Positions 16,522-24,725 of a stretch of DNA of 64,000 bases are shown piece after piece. The notes beneath the pieces were generated by a model that ran no database searches, was not told the DNA's origin, and saw nothing but the letters and a program-made list of their open reading frames with translations. This stretch comes from Pseudomonas sp. SL4(2022) (GTDB taxonomy: Bacteria > Pseudomonadota > Gammaproteobacteria > Pseudomonadales > Pseudomonadaceae). Location: contig NZ_CP113060.1 in NCBI RefSeq assembly GCF_026625725.1, positions 4,284,001 to 4,348,000 on the forward strand, written 5' to 3'. The translations under genes were made by a program, and so were the position numbers. The first letter of the stretch is position 1; each line of letters begins with the position of its first letter.

Positions 16522-17937
16522 ATGAGCGAACGAATTCCCGCGCAGATCATCGAAACCATCGACCCGCGCCAGCCTATCCGCCTGACGCCGTCACAAGCGG
16601 GCGGACCGATCCATACCCGCAGTTTCAGCGGCCGCTTTCGCAATCTGCGCCTGTACGGCGCGGGCCTGCTGTTTCTGATCTTCTTCGGCACCGCCTGGCT
16701 GGACTGGGACGGCCGCCAGGCGGTGTTGTGGAACCTGGCCGAGCACCGCTACTACATCTTCGGCGCGACATTCTGGCCGCAGGATTTCACCCTGCTGTCG
16801 GCGCTGCTGATCATTGCCGCCTTTGGTCTGTTCACCATCACCGTGGTGGCCGGGCGCGTGTGGTGTGGCTACACCTGCCCGCAGAGTGTGTGGACCTGGG
16901 TGTTTATGTGGGCGGAAAAAGTGACCGAGGGCGAGCGCAATCAACGCATCAAACTGGATGCCGCGCCCTGGTCGCTGAACAAGCTGGCGCGGCGCAGTGC
17001 CAAGCACACGATCTGGCTGAGCGTCAGCCTGATCACGGCGCTGACCTTTATCGGTTACTTCACCCCGATCCGCACACTTGCCAGCGACTTGCTGCGCCTG
17101 CAACTGGACGTCGGCACGCTGGTATGGGTGCTGTTTTTTATGGCCGCCACCTACCTCAACGCCGGCTGGTTGCGTGAGAAGGTCTGCGTGCACATGTGCC
17201 CCTATTCGCGCTTTCAAAGTGCGATGTTCGACGATGACACCCTGCTGGTGGCTTACGATGCCGCGCGCGGTGAAGGCCGTGGGCCGCGCAAGAAGGACAG
17301 CGACCACAAGGCTGAGGGCCTGGGCGATTGCATCGACTGCACACTGTGCGTGCAGGTGTGCCCCACCGGTATCGACATCCGCGATGGTCTGCAGATCGAC
17401 TGCATCAGCTGCGGGGCCTGTATCGATGCCTGCGATTCGGTCATGGACAAGATGGGCTACGCCCGAGGCCTGGTCGGCTACCACTCCGAGCGCGAACTGC
17501 AAGGCGGCAAAACCCACTGGCTGCGACCACGGCTGATCGGCTATGGCATCGCCCTGGTGTTGATGCTCGCGGCCTTTGTCTGGGCCTTGAGTGCGCGCTC
17601 GATGCTGTCCATCGACTCGGCCAAGGATCGCAGCATGTTCCGCGAGAACCCGCTGGGGCAGATCGAGAACACCTACCTGCTCAAGGTGATCAACAAGACC
17701 CAACAGCCACAGCGTTATGGCCTGACCTTGCTCGACAGCCCCGGCCTGCGTCTGGAGGCACCGCAGCAGTTGCAGCTAAGCCCCGGGGAAATTCTCGATG
17801 TCCCGGTGACCGTGGTGCTGGAGAGCGAACAGACCGAGGCCAACACCCTGCCCGTGCGCTTCGCAATCCATAACCTGGCCGATAGCCGTGAGCAGGCGCA
17901 AACGCAGAGTATTTTTCTTTCGCCGCGTGGACGCTGA
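16522..17937 (+). CDS. ccoG: Cytochrome c oxidase accessory protein CcoG (FixG family)
   Basis: A 471-residue polytopic inner-membrane iron-sulfur protein implicated in copper handling during cbb3 oxidase assembly. About five membrane segments are visible (GAGLLFLIFFGTAW, LLSALLIIAAFGLFTITVV, LITALTFIGYFTP, TLVWVLFFMAATYL, IGYGIALVLMLAAFVWAL). There are paired Cys motifs CGYTCP and CVHMCPYSRFQ, and a double 4Fe-4S ferredoxin set, CIDCTLCVQVCPTGID and CISCGACIDACDSVMD. The C-terminal ~110 residues form an Ig-like domain. It is not next to ccoNOP or ccoIS here, so it may be a second copy. Confidence 0.94.
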   Translation: MSERIPAQIIETIDPRQPIRLTPSQAGGPIHTRSFSGRFRNLRLYGAGLLFLIFFGTAWLDWDGRQAVLWNLAEHRYYIFGATFWPQDFTLLSALLIIAAFGLFTITVVAGRVWCGYTCPQSVWTWVFMWAEKVTEGERNQRIKLDAAPWSLNKLARRSAKHTIWLSVSLITALTFIGYFTPIRTLASDLLRLQLDVGTLVWVLFFMAATYLNAGWLREKVCVHMCPYSRFQSAMFDDDTLLVAYDAARGEGRGPRKKDSDHKAEGLGDCIDCTLCVQVCPTGIDIRDGLQIDCISCGACIDACDSVMDKMGYARGLVGYHSERELQGGKTHWLRPRLIGYGIALVLMLAAFVWALSARSMLSIDSAKDRSMFRENPLGQIENTYLLKVINKTQQPQRYGLTLLDSPGLRLEAPQQLQLSPGEILDVPVTVVLESEQTEANTLPVRFAIHNLADSREQAQTQSIFLSPRGR

Positions 17938-18001
17938 CAGTCGCATGGCCAGGCAACTCCCCGTAGAGTGCGGTCATTTACTGGCCGCCCCTACGGACCC
18001 G

Positions 18002-19411
18002 ATGAAGCGCTACGAGAAATTCGCCGACCAGATTGCCGAACTGATCCGCAGCGGCATGCTCGCCCCTGGCGAAAAAGTGCCCTCGGTACGCCACGCCAGC
18101 CGTACCTACGGGGTGAGCCCGTCCACGGTGTTCCAGGCCTATTACCTGCTGGAAGACCGCGGTCTGATCCAGGCCCGCGCCCGCTCCGGCTACTTCGTCC
18201 GCGAGCTGGCGCGGCATTCTCTGGCCGAACCGGAAACCAGCCAGCAGCCAACGCAAACCACCGAGGTGGATGTCAGTGAGTTAGTGTTCTCGGTCCTCGC
18301 CTCACTCAAAGACCCCGGCACCGTACCGTTCGGCTCGGCCTTCCCCAGCCCGCAGCTGTTTCCCCTGCCGCGCCTGGCGCGCTCCATGGCCCAGAGCGTG
18401 CGCGATATGCAACCGCAGGCGGTGATCGCCGATATGACCGAGGGCAACCCCAACCTGCGCCGGCAAATAGCCCTGCGCTATATGGTCAGCGGCGTGATGC
18501 TGCCGCTGGAAGAACTGGTGATCACCAGTGGTGCCATGGAAGCCCTCAACCTGTGCCTGCAAACCGTCACCCAACCCGGTGATCTGGTGGCTATCGAGGC
18601 ACCGGCCTTTTACGCCACGCTGCAGGTGCTGGAGCGCTTGAAGCTCAAGGCCGTGGAAATCCCGGTCAACCCGCGTGAAGGCATCGATCTGGATGTGTTG
18701 AACGAGCGCCTGGCCAGTCTGCCGATCAAGGCCTGCTGGTTTATGAGCAGCCTGCAAAACCCCCTCGGCGCGAGCATGAGCGATGACAAAAAACGCGCGT
18801 TGTATGAACTGCTGCAGCGCCATCAGGTGCCACTGATTGAAGATGATGTTTACGCCGAGCTGTATTTCGGCAGCCAGCCGCCTAAACCAGTGAAAAGCTT
18901 CGACCGTGACGGCCTGGTGATGCACTGCGGCTCGTTCTCCAAATGCCTGGCACCGGGTTACCGGGTCGGCTGGGTGGCCGGCGGACGCTATGCCGAGCCA
19001 ATCAGTCGACTCAAGCTGATGACCACCCTCTCGCCCTCCGTACCGGCCCAGGCCGCCTTGGCCGATTACCTGCAGCACGGCGGTTATGATCGCCACCTGC
19101 GCAAGCTGCGCCATGCCCTGGAGGCGCAACAGGCGTCGATGCTCGCTTCGGCCGCGCGGCACTTCCCGGCCAGTACCAAGGTCACCCGTCCCAGCGGCGG
19201 CTACTTCCTCTGGTTCGAGTTTCCCGAACAGGTCGATGCCCTGCGCCTGTTCCAACTGGCCCTGGTCCAGGGCATCAGCCTGGCACCGGGGCCGATCTTC
19301 TCGGCCACCCGGCGCTTCGGCAACTGCGCACGGCTGAATTACGGCCATCCCTGGGATGCGCAGAGCGAAGAGGCAATGGCCGTGCTAGGCCAGATTCTCG
19401 CTGCCTTCTGA
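18002..19411 (+). CDS. MocR/PdxR-type regulator: GntR helix-turn-helix fused to aminotransferase domain
   Basis: A 469-residue chimeric regulator. The N-terminal winged helix (residues ~1-75; YEKFADQIAELIRSGML, GEKVPSVRHASRTYGVSPSTVFQAY) is GntR-type. It is followed by a fold-type I aminotransferase domain with the PLP lysine region HCGSFSKCLAPGYRVGWV. The ATG at 18002 is selected because it gives a standard GntR opening; a longer frame would overlap ccoG. No operon partner is adjacent; its target is unknown. Amino-acid or vitamin B6-linked control is usual for the family. Confidence 0.9.
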   Translation: MKRYEKFADQIAELIRSGMLAPGEKVPSVRHASRTYGVSPSTVFQAYYLLEDRGLIQARARSGYFVRELARHSLAEPETSQQPTQTTEVDVSELVFSVLASLKDPGTVPFGSAFPSPQLFPLPRLARSMAQSVRDMQPQAVIADMTEGNPNLRRQIALRYMVSGVMLPLEELVITSGAMEALNLCLQTVTQPGDLVAIEAPAFYATLQVLERLKLKAVEIPVNPREGIDLDVLNERLASLPIKACWFMSSLQNPLGASMSDDKKRALYELLQRHQVPLIEDDVYAELYFGSQPPKPVKSFDRDGLVMHCGSFSKCLAPGYRVGWVAGGRYAEPISRLKLMTTLSPSVPAQAALADYLQHGGYDRHLRKLRHALEAQQASMLASAARHFPASTKVTRPSGGYFLWFEFPEQVDALRLFQLALVQGISLAPGPIFSATRRFGNCARLNYGHPWDAQSEEAMAVLGQILAAF

Positions 19412-19448
19412 TTCTTACCGTACAGGCCCTTAAACAGCTGCGGTGGCC

Positions 19449-19514
19449 TTACGCTTTTGCACACGACCTTTCCAGCCCGTTCATGGGATTGGAGTAGGTT
19501 GTGGTCTTTTCCAT
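19449..19514 (-). CDS. Very short open frame with consensus ribosome-binding site
   Basis: A 21-codon minus-strand frame (MEKTTTYSNPMNG...) begins 2 bases after AGGAGG. In another frame the tail would read WKGRVQKRKATAAV before a stop, so the piece looks like a small gene broken by a single-base shift. I do not recognise it. It lies between the MocR gene and the hydrolase remnant in a region that is compositionally unlike its surroundings. Confidence 0.25.
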   Translation of the reverse strand: MEKTTTYSNPMNGLERSCAKA

Positions 19515-19572
19515 AACCTCCTCTTAAAAATTGAGCCCCTACGAAATTCTGGGCCATTCAATCGAGATCAGC

Positions 19573-19613
19573 GACGGCCCCAAGGAGCCGTCAGCTGGAG
19601 TGACTCGCTCCAG
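19573..19613. terminator. Two adjacent hairpins downstream of the hydrolase gene
   Basis: GACGGC (19573-19578) pairs with GCCGTC (19587-19592), and CTGGAG (19595-19600) pairs with CTCCAG (19608-19613). They lie 3' of the minus-strand choloylglycine-hydrolase-like gene. The T-tract (AATTTT) is on the plus side only, so terminator function is uncertain. Confidence 0.35.
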
Positions 19614-19671
19614 AATTTTCCAACACAGAGTTAAGGAGTGGCGTATTGCCTTGCCACCTCGGTACTCCCGA

Positions 19672-20746
19672 TCACTCGGCCCCAAGCCACTTGAAAGGCT
19701 CCGCAGGCTTGAGTACTGCCGAAAGCTCACCCGCAAGGAACTGCCCACGCTCAACCCTGACGACCTTCGGAGCAGCACCTTCTGTTAAATCAATCTTGTT
19801 CATGTCGAGCCAAGACACGGCAGGAAAGACAGCAGACTCAAAGTAGTAAATCTTCGCCTTATGGTCGGCAAAGGTGCGCCATAGTGTCATCGCGAGGTTC
19901 GGGCGGTCTGGATCCGCTATGCCCAGAGGCACGCTCACAGCGCGAATTTGCGAGAACACCGATGCGAGTGCAAGGTCGTTATCTTCGCACTTAGGTGAGG
20001 CGCCAAGAGCATAAGAGGCCCGGACAAAACGGTCGGCCGCATTGATCGTACCCGGAAGGAATTTACTTCCGCCGACCTGTTCCCAATAGGCGTTAAGGGC
20101 TAGTTGCTGGTCGAACGTGGGCGAGTTGGTCATCACCTTGTACTGCGAACCGTGGTGAATGACGAGCTTGCCATCGATGTATTCAAGGATCGCAGAGTCG
20201 CCCGTGGCATCAGAAATCGAAAGATGCAAGCCTGCCGCGCTGCCGTTTGGCAGTGTCGGCGCAATGATGGCAAATGGCGGGTTGGCCATTGCGGTAACCG
20301 CCTCTTTCACTGTTGCGTAGTTATCAAGGAAATACTGCGCCCAAGCACCAGCGGTCAGGGTGGGCTTTCCCGTATTGGTTGCATCCCCCCACTCGGCTTC
20401 CTTCAGATACAACAGATTGGCAGCAAGCCCTTTCTCGTTCATGCCATCGGCCGTTCCGACATCATAAAAAGAGACAGCAATTGAGCCATACATGGCTCTC
20501 CACTTAATTGGATTTTCTCCAACCGTCCCGTCGCGCTCCATACCCTTGGGAAAGACCCAGAGCGCCGTTTTGGCGGCAGGATCCATCCAATCCATGGACC
20601 GTCCAGTGATGTAGGACTGATTGCCCGTCTCGTATACGAGGCGTGTGCACGCCTGTGCGGTGTGCAAAGGCCCGCAAACGATCGAGATGACTGATGACTA
20701 AGGTGCTGAGCACAGTCTTCATCGTCGAGTAGGGTTTCATCTTCAT
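19672..20746 (-). pseudogene. Choloylglycine hydrolase-family (linear amide C-N hydrolase), broken by a 7-bp duplication
   Basis: An N-terminal-nucleophile hydrolase of the conjugated-bile-acid/penicillin-acylase V family, normally secreted and matured to an N-terminal Cys. The main frame, ending at 19672, carries ACTRLVYET (nucleophile Cys after ...TAQA), YITGRSMDWMDPAAKTALWVFPKGM, GMNEKGLAANLLYL and MTNSPTFDQQL. The signal peptide starts in a different frame at 20746 (MKMKPYSTMKTVLSTLVIS, preceded by GAGGAA). The frames are separated by a tandem AGTCATC-AGTCATC; one copy fewer gives MKTVLSTLVISIVCGPLHT running straight into TAQACTRLVY. As written the secreted enzyme cannot be made. Lower GC than its flanks suggests acquisition. 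Confidence 0.85.
20686..20699. repeat. 7-bp perfect tandem duplication (GATGACT)2
   Basis: GATGACT at 20686-20692 is repeated directly at 20693-20699 inside the signal-peptide codons of the minus-strand hydrolase gene. Seven is not a multiple of three, so the duplication shifts the frame; deleting either copy restores one uninterrupted reading frame. Confidence 0.92.
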
Positions 20747-21060
20747 CTCTGCTTCCTCTTTGGTTTGTGAGGTGACGCACTTGAAGGATTAAGCTAATAG
20801 CCGAGCAAAAGCGTAGCTTCCACCTGGCCAGCAAGCGAAGTGAATGTCTTGAAAGCTTGGGCACTGTTACGGATGAAAGAAGGCGCGATTAGCTGATCAG
20901 TCAGCCCCTCTGATGAATGCAACCGCTTTGAGCCAGACCGACTGCCCCCTTTGAAGTTTAAGTGACATCACTACCGCGATATCGCCACGGCATCATTGAG
21001 TATTAAGACGCTGACGCCTGCTATAACTTAATAAGTCAATGCACCCTCGGAGTGCCTGCC
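20747..21060. other. Intergenic region between divergent hydrolase and secreted protein genes
   Basis: About 314 bases with no supported gene. It must hold promoters for both divergent units. A TATAAC hexamer at 21022-21027 could be a -10 element for the plus-strand pair, but a convincing -35 at 17 bases was not seen. GGAG at 21047-21050 is the ribosome-binding site for the gene at 21061. Confidence 0.4.
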
Positions 21061-21576
21061 ATGCCACGATTTTTTCCTGCCTTGCTGATGGCCCTCGCTG
21101 CCCTGCTCTCGGCGCAGCCGCTACTGGCTGACAACGCCTTCGCCACGCCCCCCAAAGACCCGGTCATACTGAGCATTTCAGGCAATCTGGCCTGTTGTCC
21201 GCAAGGTACGGCCTACTTTGATCTGGCGCGCCTGGATGCCATGCCACAAACCGAGGTGAGCACCACCACACCGTGGACAGAAGGCAGTGCCACCTACAGC
21301 GGTGTGCGTATCAGCGCGTTACTCAATGCAATGGGGGCGAAAGGGTCGACGATTTCGGCCACCGCACTGAATGACTACAGCATTTCGTTTGGCACCGCGG
21401 CGGCCATGCAGTACCCGGTGATTTTGGCCACACGCAGCAACGGCCAAGTGATGCGTGTGCGTGACAAAGGCCCGATCTGGATCATTTATCCGCTCAGCGA
21501 ATACCCACAACTGCGCAAAGAAGAGTTTCACCAGACCATGGTCTGGCAGCTCAAATCCCTGACGATCAGCGACTAA
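21061..21576 (+). CDS. Secreted molybdopterin-oxidoreductase-fold protein
   Basis: A 171-residue exported protein: signal peptide MPRFFPALLMALAALLSAQP ending near LLADNA, then a small domain with VILSISGNL, FDLARLDAMPQTEVST, WTEGSATYSGVRISALLNAMGA and GPIWIIYPLS, the pattern of the oxidoreductase molybdopterin-binding domain. It is far shorter than a real molybdoenzyme, and the cysteines seen (Cys45-Cys46) are not placed like a cofactor ligand, so it probably binds no molybdopterin. The ATG at 21061 is preferred over a GTG at 21052 because GGAG lies 10 bases upstream. Only four bases separate it from the GGDEF/EAL gene, implying a sensor role in the periplasm. Confidence 0.78.
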   Translation: MPRFFPALLMALAALLSAQPLLADNAFATPPKDPVILSISGNLACCPQGTAYFDLARLDAMPQTEVSTTTPWTEGSATYSGVRISALLNAMGAKGSTISATALNDYSISFGTAAAMQYPVILATRSNGQVMRVRDKGPIWIIYPLSEYPQLRKEEFHQTMVWQLKSLTISD

Positions 21577-21580
21577 TCCA

Positions 21581-23500
21581 ATGCGCCGTTTGCGCTATGT
21601 GTTTTTGCTGGTGGTGACCCTGGGCTTTGCCGTGGGCATCGTCGCATCCCTAATCAATAACCAGCGCAGCGCGGAGTTGACCGCCACGCGCATTCAGTTG
21701 TCGGCTTGGTCACTGGCGCAGCTGGAACAGGAGTTCATCAAGTTCCACACCAGCCTGCGGTTGTTTCAAGTCAATGCCGCGTCTGCCGCACAGATGCAGT
21801 TTGATTACGAACTGTTGTGGAACCGCCTGACGGTTTTTTTGACCGGCGAGGAAAACCGCGTTATCCGCGAGCGATTTGGCGCGCAAGCGCTGGCGGACAA
21901 GCTGTTTACCCAGCTGAAAAATGATGAAGACCTGCTGCTGTCAGCCTCACTCACACCGGGCGATGCCATTGAGCAACGCATCGCAGCTTACGAGGCATTC
22001 AGGCTGCCCATTCGCCAATTAATCGTGCGTAACTTCACCGGCCCTGAGGCGGCGCGGATTGTCGATGAGGTGCATGCCCAGCGCTTTCTCACCCAAACCC
22101 TGCTGCTGGGCTTGTTGTTTTGCGGCGGCGCTTTGCTGCTGATGCTGTTTCTGGAAAGCCGGCGCAATAACTTTTTGGCCCACTACGACGCCCTGACTCG
22201 TCTGCCTAACCGGCAAACCATGCTGGCGCTGCATAACGCCAACAAAACCAGGCTGACCTACAGCGCCCTGGCGGTGATTGAGATGAACAACTTTCGCGCG
22301 GTGAATGAAACCATTAGCCATGAAGCGGGCGATCAGTTGCTCAGCCGCATTGGCAACCTGCTGAACACGCTCAAACCTGAAGGTAGTTTTATCGCCCGCG
22401 TCGGTGGCGATGAATTCCTCATCACCTTTGCCGAACACTTTCCGCCTCATCTTGTGATGGAAACCTTGAAAGCGCTGAGCGCTGCATTGTGTTTTGACTT
22501 TCAGAATGACAAACAACTCTTTCAGGTCAATGCGCGCATTGGCGTGGTGTTTGACAGCGAACAGATCCACAGCGCCGAAAAGCTTTATTACTGCGCCACC
22601 CTGGCCGCTCGCGAACTGCGCCTTGGCCATGCGCGCGGACTCAAGGTGTTTGATGAAGAAATCAACAACCGTTACTTGCGCAGCCGCCAGTTATTGAGCG
22701 ACCTGCGCCGTGCACTCAAGGGCAACTTTTCAGGCCTGGCGCTGCATTACCAACCCATCATCGGTCTCAAACGCGACACCCTCGGGGTTGAGGTGTTGCT
22801 GCGCTGGAACCATCCGGCCATGGGTTTCATTTCGCCACTTGAAGTGGTTGAGCTGGCTGAAAACAACCAACTCGGCCTGCAGTTCTGGCATTGGCTGCTG
22901 CAACGCCTCAGGCAGGACATCGGCAAGCTGCCGCAGGATATGCGCACGCAGTTGTATTTTTCCGTCAACGTTGCGCCCTCGCAATTCACCCTGCGCCTGG
23001 CCGATAGCCTGCAACAATGGCTGGTGGACACCCCTATAGGCGCAAATCAATTGTTGGTGGAAATGACCGAGTCCATTTCCGTGGCCAACTTCAACGAATC
23101 GCAGAAAATTTTGCAGAGCGTCAATGCCTTGGGTATCGATATTGCCCTGGACGACTTTGGCACGGGCTATTCATCGCTGTCGTACTTGAGCAGCTTGAAA
23201 GTGCAGCGCATCAAAATCGACAAATCCTTCGTCCAAGGCATCAGCCAAGACCCGCAACTGCAGCGCGTGGTGCGCAGCATCATCGAGTTGTGCCACAGCT
23301 TTAACTTTACGGTGATTTGCGAGGGCATTGAGGAGCACACCGATGATCAACTCATCCGCGCTCTGGGCAGCGATTACGCACAAGGCTATTTTTATGGCAA
23401 GCCGATGGCGATTACCGGGCTGATGGCCTGGTACAGCCAATACGAAGCCAACGCACCCGAACCGCGCACCGCACTGCCCAGCCTGCCAACGCATCACTGA
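21581..23500 (+). CDS. Membrane GGDEF-EAL c-di-GMP enzyme
   Basis: A 639-residue inner-membrane protein. TM1 is near residues 5-24, a ~155-residue periplasmic sensor follows, then TM2 (LLLGLLFCGGALLLMLFL). The diguanylate cyclase domain (~200-365) has HYDALTRLPNR and an intact RVGGDEF. The phosphodiesterase domain (~380-625) has EVL in place of EAL (GVEVLLRWNHP) but keeps the catalytic Glu, the LDDFGTGYSSL loop, ICEGIE and QGYFYGKP. Both activities are therefore possible. It is almost certainly coupled to the secreted protein just upstream, which may touch its periplasmic domain. Confidence 0.93.
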   Translation: MRRLRYVFLLVVTLGFAVGIVASLINNQRSAELTATRIQLSAWSLAQLEQEFIKFHTSLRLFQVNAASAAQMQFDYELLWNRLTVFLTGEENRVIRERFGAQALADKLFTQLKNDEDLLLSASLTPGDAIEQRIAAYEAFRLPIRQLIVRNFTGPEAARIVDEVHAQRFLTQTLLLGLLFCGGALLLMLFLESRRNNFLAHYDALTRLPNRQTMLALHNANKTRLTYSALAVIEMNNFRAVNETISHEAGDQLLSRIGNLLNTLKPEGSFIARVGGDEFLITFAEHFPPHLVMETLKALSAALCFDFQNDKQLFQVNARIGVVFDSEQIHSAEKLYYCATLAARELRLGHARGLKVFDEEINNRYLRSRQLLSDLRRALKGNFSGLALHYQPIIGLKRDTLGVEVLLRWNHPAMGFISPLEVVELAENNQLGLQFWHWLLQRLRQDIGKLPQDMRTQLYFSVNVAPSQFTLRLADSLQQWLVDTPIGANQLLVEMTESISVANFNESQKILQSVNALGIDIALDDFGTGYSSLSYLSSLKVQRIKIDKSFVQGISQDPQLQRVVRSIIELCHSFNFTVICEGIEEHTDDQLIRALGSDYAQGYFYGKPMAITGLMAWYSQYEANAPEPRTALPSLPTHH

Positions 23501-23580
23501 AACCTTTTCTCGAACATTTACCGCAGCAGATCCTTGAGCCTTGGGCTAAGTTAGCCGCTTGTTTCTTCCAAGGACCTGCC

Positions 23581-24645
23581 ATGGACTCGATAACCCAAGC
23601 CGTACTCGGTGCCAGCATCCAAGGCGCGATGCTCGGCCGCTGGCAGGGGCGCAAGGCGCTGCTGTATGGCGCCATGCTCGGCACATTGCCGGACCTGGAT
23701 GTGATCATCGACTATGGCGACGCCGTGGCCGACATGACCTACCACCGGGGTTTCAGCCATTCGCTGTTTGTTCTGACCGGCCTGGCGCTGTTTCTGACCT
23801 GGCTGACCCGACGATTCCGGCATAACCCCGGCTACTCCGCGCAGCGCCTGTTCCTCACCCTCTGGCTGGTGCTGATAACCCATCCACTGCTCGACAGCTT
23901 CACCAGCTACGGCACCCAGTTGCTCTGGCCACTGACGCCGATACCCACCGCCTGGTCGAGTATTTTTATAATTGACCCGCTGTATACCGTTCCGCTGTGC
24001 GTTGCCGTGGCGGTTAGTCTGCTATACGGATTACGGGACAAAGCAGGCAAAGCCCCAACCCTGGCGTTGCTACTGTCTTCGCTGTACCTGGGCTTCACCC
24101 TGGGAGCCAAATACATGGCCGAACAGCGCGTGGCTGCTGAGCTGACAAATCAGGGTATCGAAGCGCAACAGATATTCAGCACCCCAACACCGTTCAACAG
24201 CCTGCTGTGGCGGGTAATCGTGCTGGATGGTGGGGATTACCATGAGGCACTGGTCAGCTGGTTTGACGACGCCCCACCGCAATTGACGCGTATTCCCCGT
24301 GGCACCCATTTGGCCACAGCACTGGCCGACTCCCCGGCGCATAAGCGGCTGGCCTGGTTTACCAATGGTGTGCTGCGCTACGACCAACTGGGTGAGCAAC
24401 TGGTAGTGACCGATATCCGCCTGGGCATGACAGGCTTCCATCCCTTCCGCTTTGTCTTTGCCACGTTACGCGATGGCCAGTGGCAGCCCATTGAACAGAT
24501 TGAACGACTGCCGGTAGAACGCGGCGATTTTACTCGCCTGCAACTGCTGTGGTCCCGCATCTGGCAGCCGCACATTGACGTGCCCTTGCTGGCATGGGCC
24601 GATGAACTGCGCAAAGCGCCCGTAACCCTTGGTAGCGGGCAATAA
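23581..24645 (+). CDS. YdjM/YbcI-family membrane metal-dependent hydrolase
   Basis: A 354-residue protein. The N-terminal half is polytopic with the family's metal-binding pattern: MDSITQAVLGASIQGAML, GTLPDLDVIIDYGD, YHRGFSHSLFVL and ITHPLLDSFTSYGTQLLWPL, where the H-R-G-x-S-H and H-x-x-x-D motifs carry the ligands. The C-terminal half (from about residue 190) is soluble. Some members are SOS- or lipid-related, but the substrate is unknown. A good AAGGA site precedes the ATG. Confidence 0.87.
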   Translation: MDSITQAVLGASIQGAMLGRWQGRKALLYGAMLGTLPDLDVIIDYGDAVADMTYHRGFSHSLFVLTGLALFLTWLTRRFRHNPGYSAQRLFLTLWLVLITHPLLDSFTSYGTQLLWPLTPIPTAWSSIFIIDPLYTVPLCVAVAVSLLYGLRDKAGKAPTLALLLSSLYLGFTLGAKYMAEQRVAAELTNQGIEAQQIFSTPTPFNSLLWRVIVLDGGDYHEALVSWFDDAPPQLTRIPRGTHLATALADSPAHKRLAWFTNGVLRYDQLGEQLVVTDIRLGMTGFHPFRFVFATLRDGQWQPIEQIERLPVERGDFTRLQLLWSRIWQPHIDVPLLAWADELRKAPVTLGSGQ

Positions 24646-24725
24646 TGGTTTTTTGGCCATAGGCCACAAATGGCCGTTACATGAGCTAGGCTGAAGTCCT
24701 ACTTGGTCTTGTTGGAGGTTTAGGA

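Noticed and set aside
16591..17703. 370-residue antisense frame in ccoG
   Set aside because: Mirrors ccoG, which has unmistakable ferredoxin motifs; the antisense product has no recognisable domain.
18302..19348. 348-residue antisense frame in the MocR gene
   Set aside because: Shadow of a full-length MocR protein; no domain signal or ribosome-binding site.
23017..23304. Extra frame within the EAL domain coding region
   Set aside because: Fully inside the GGDEF/EAL gene, which reads through with all conserved motifs.
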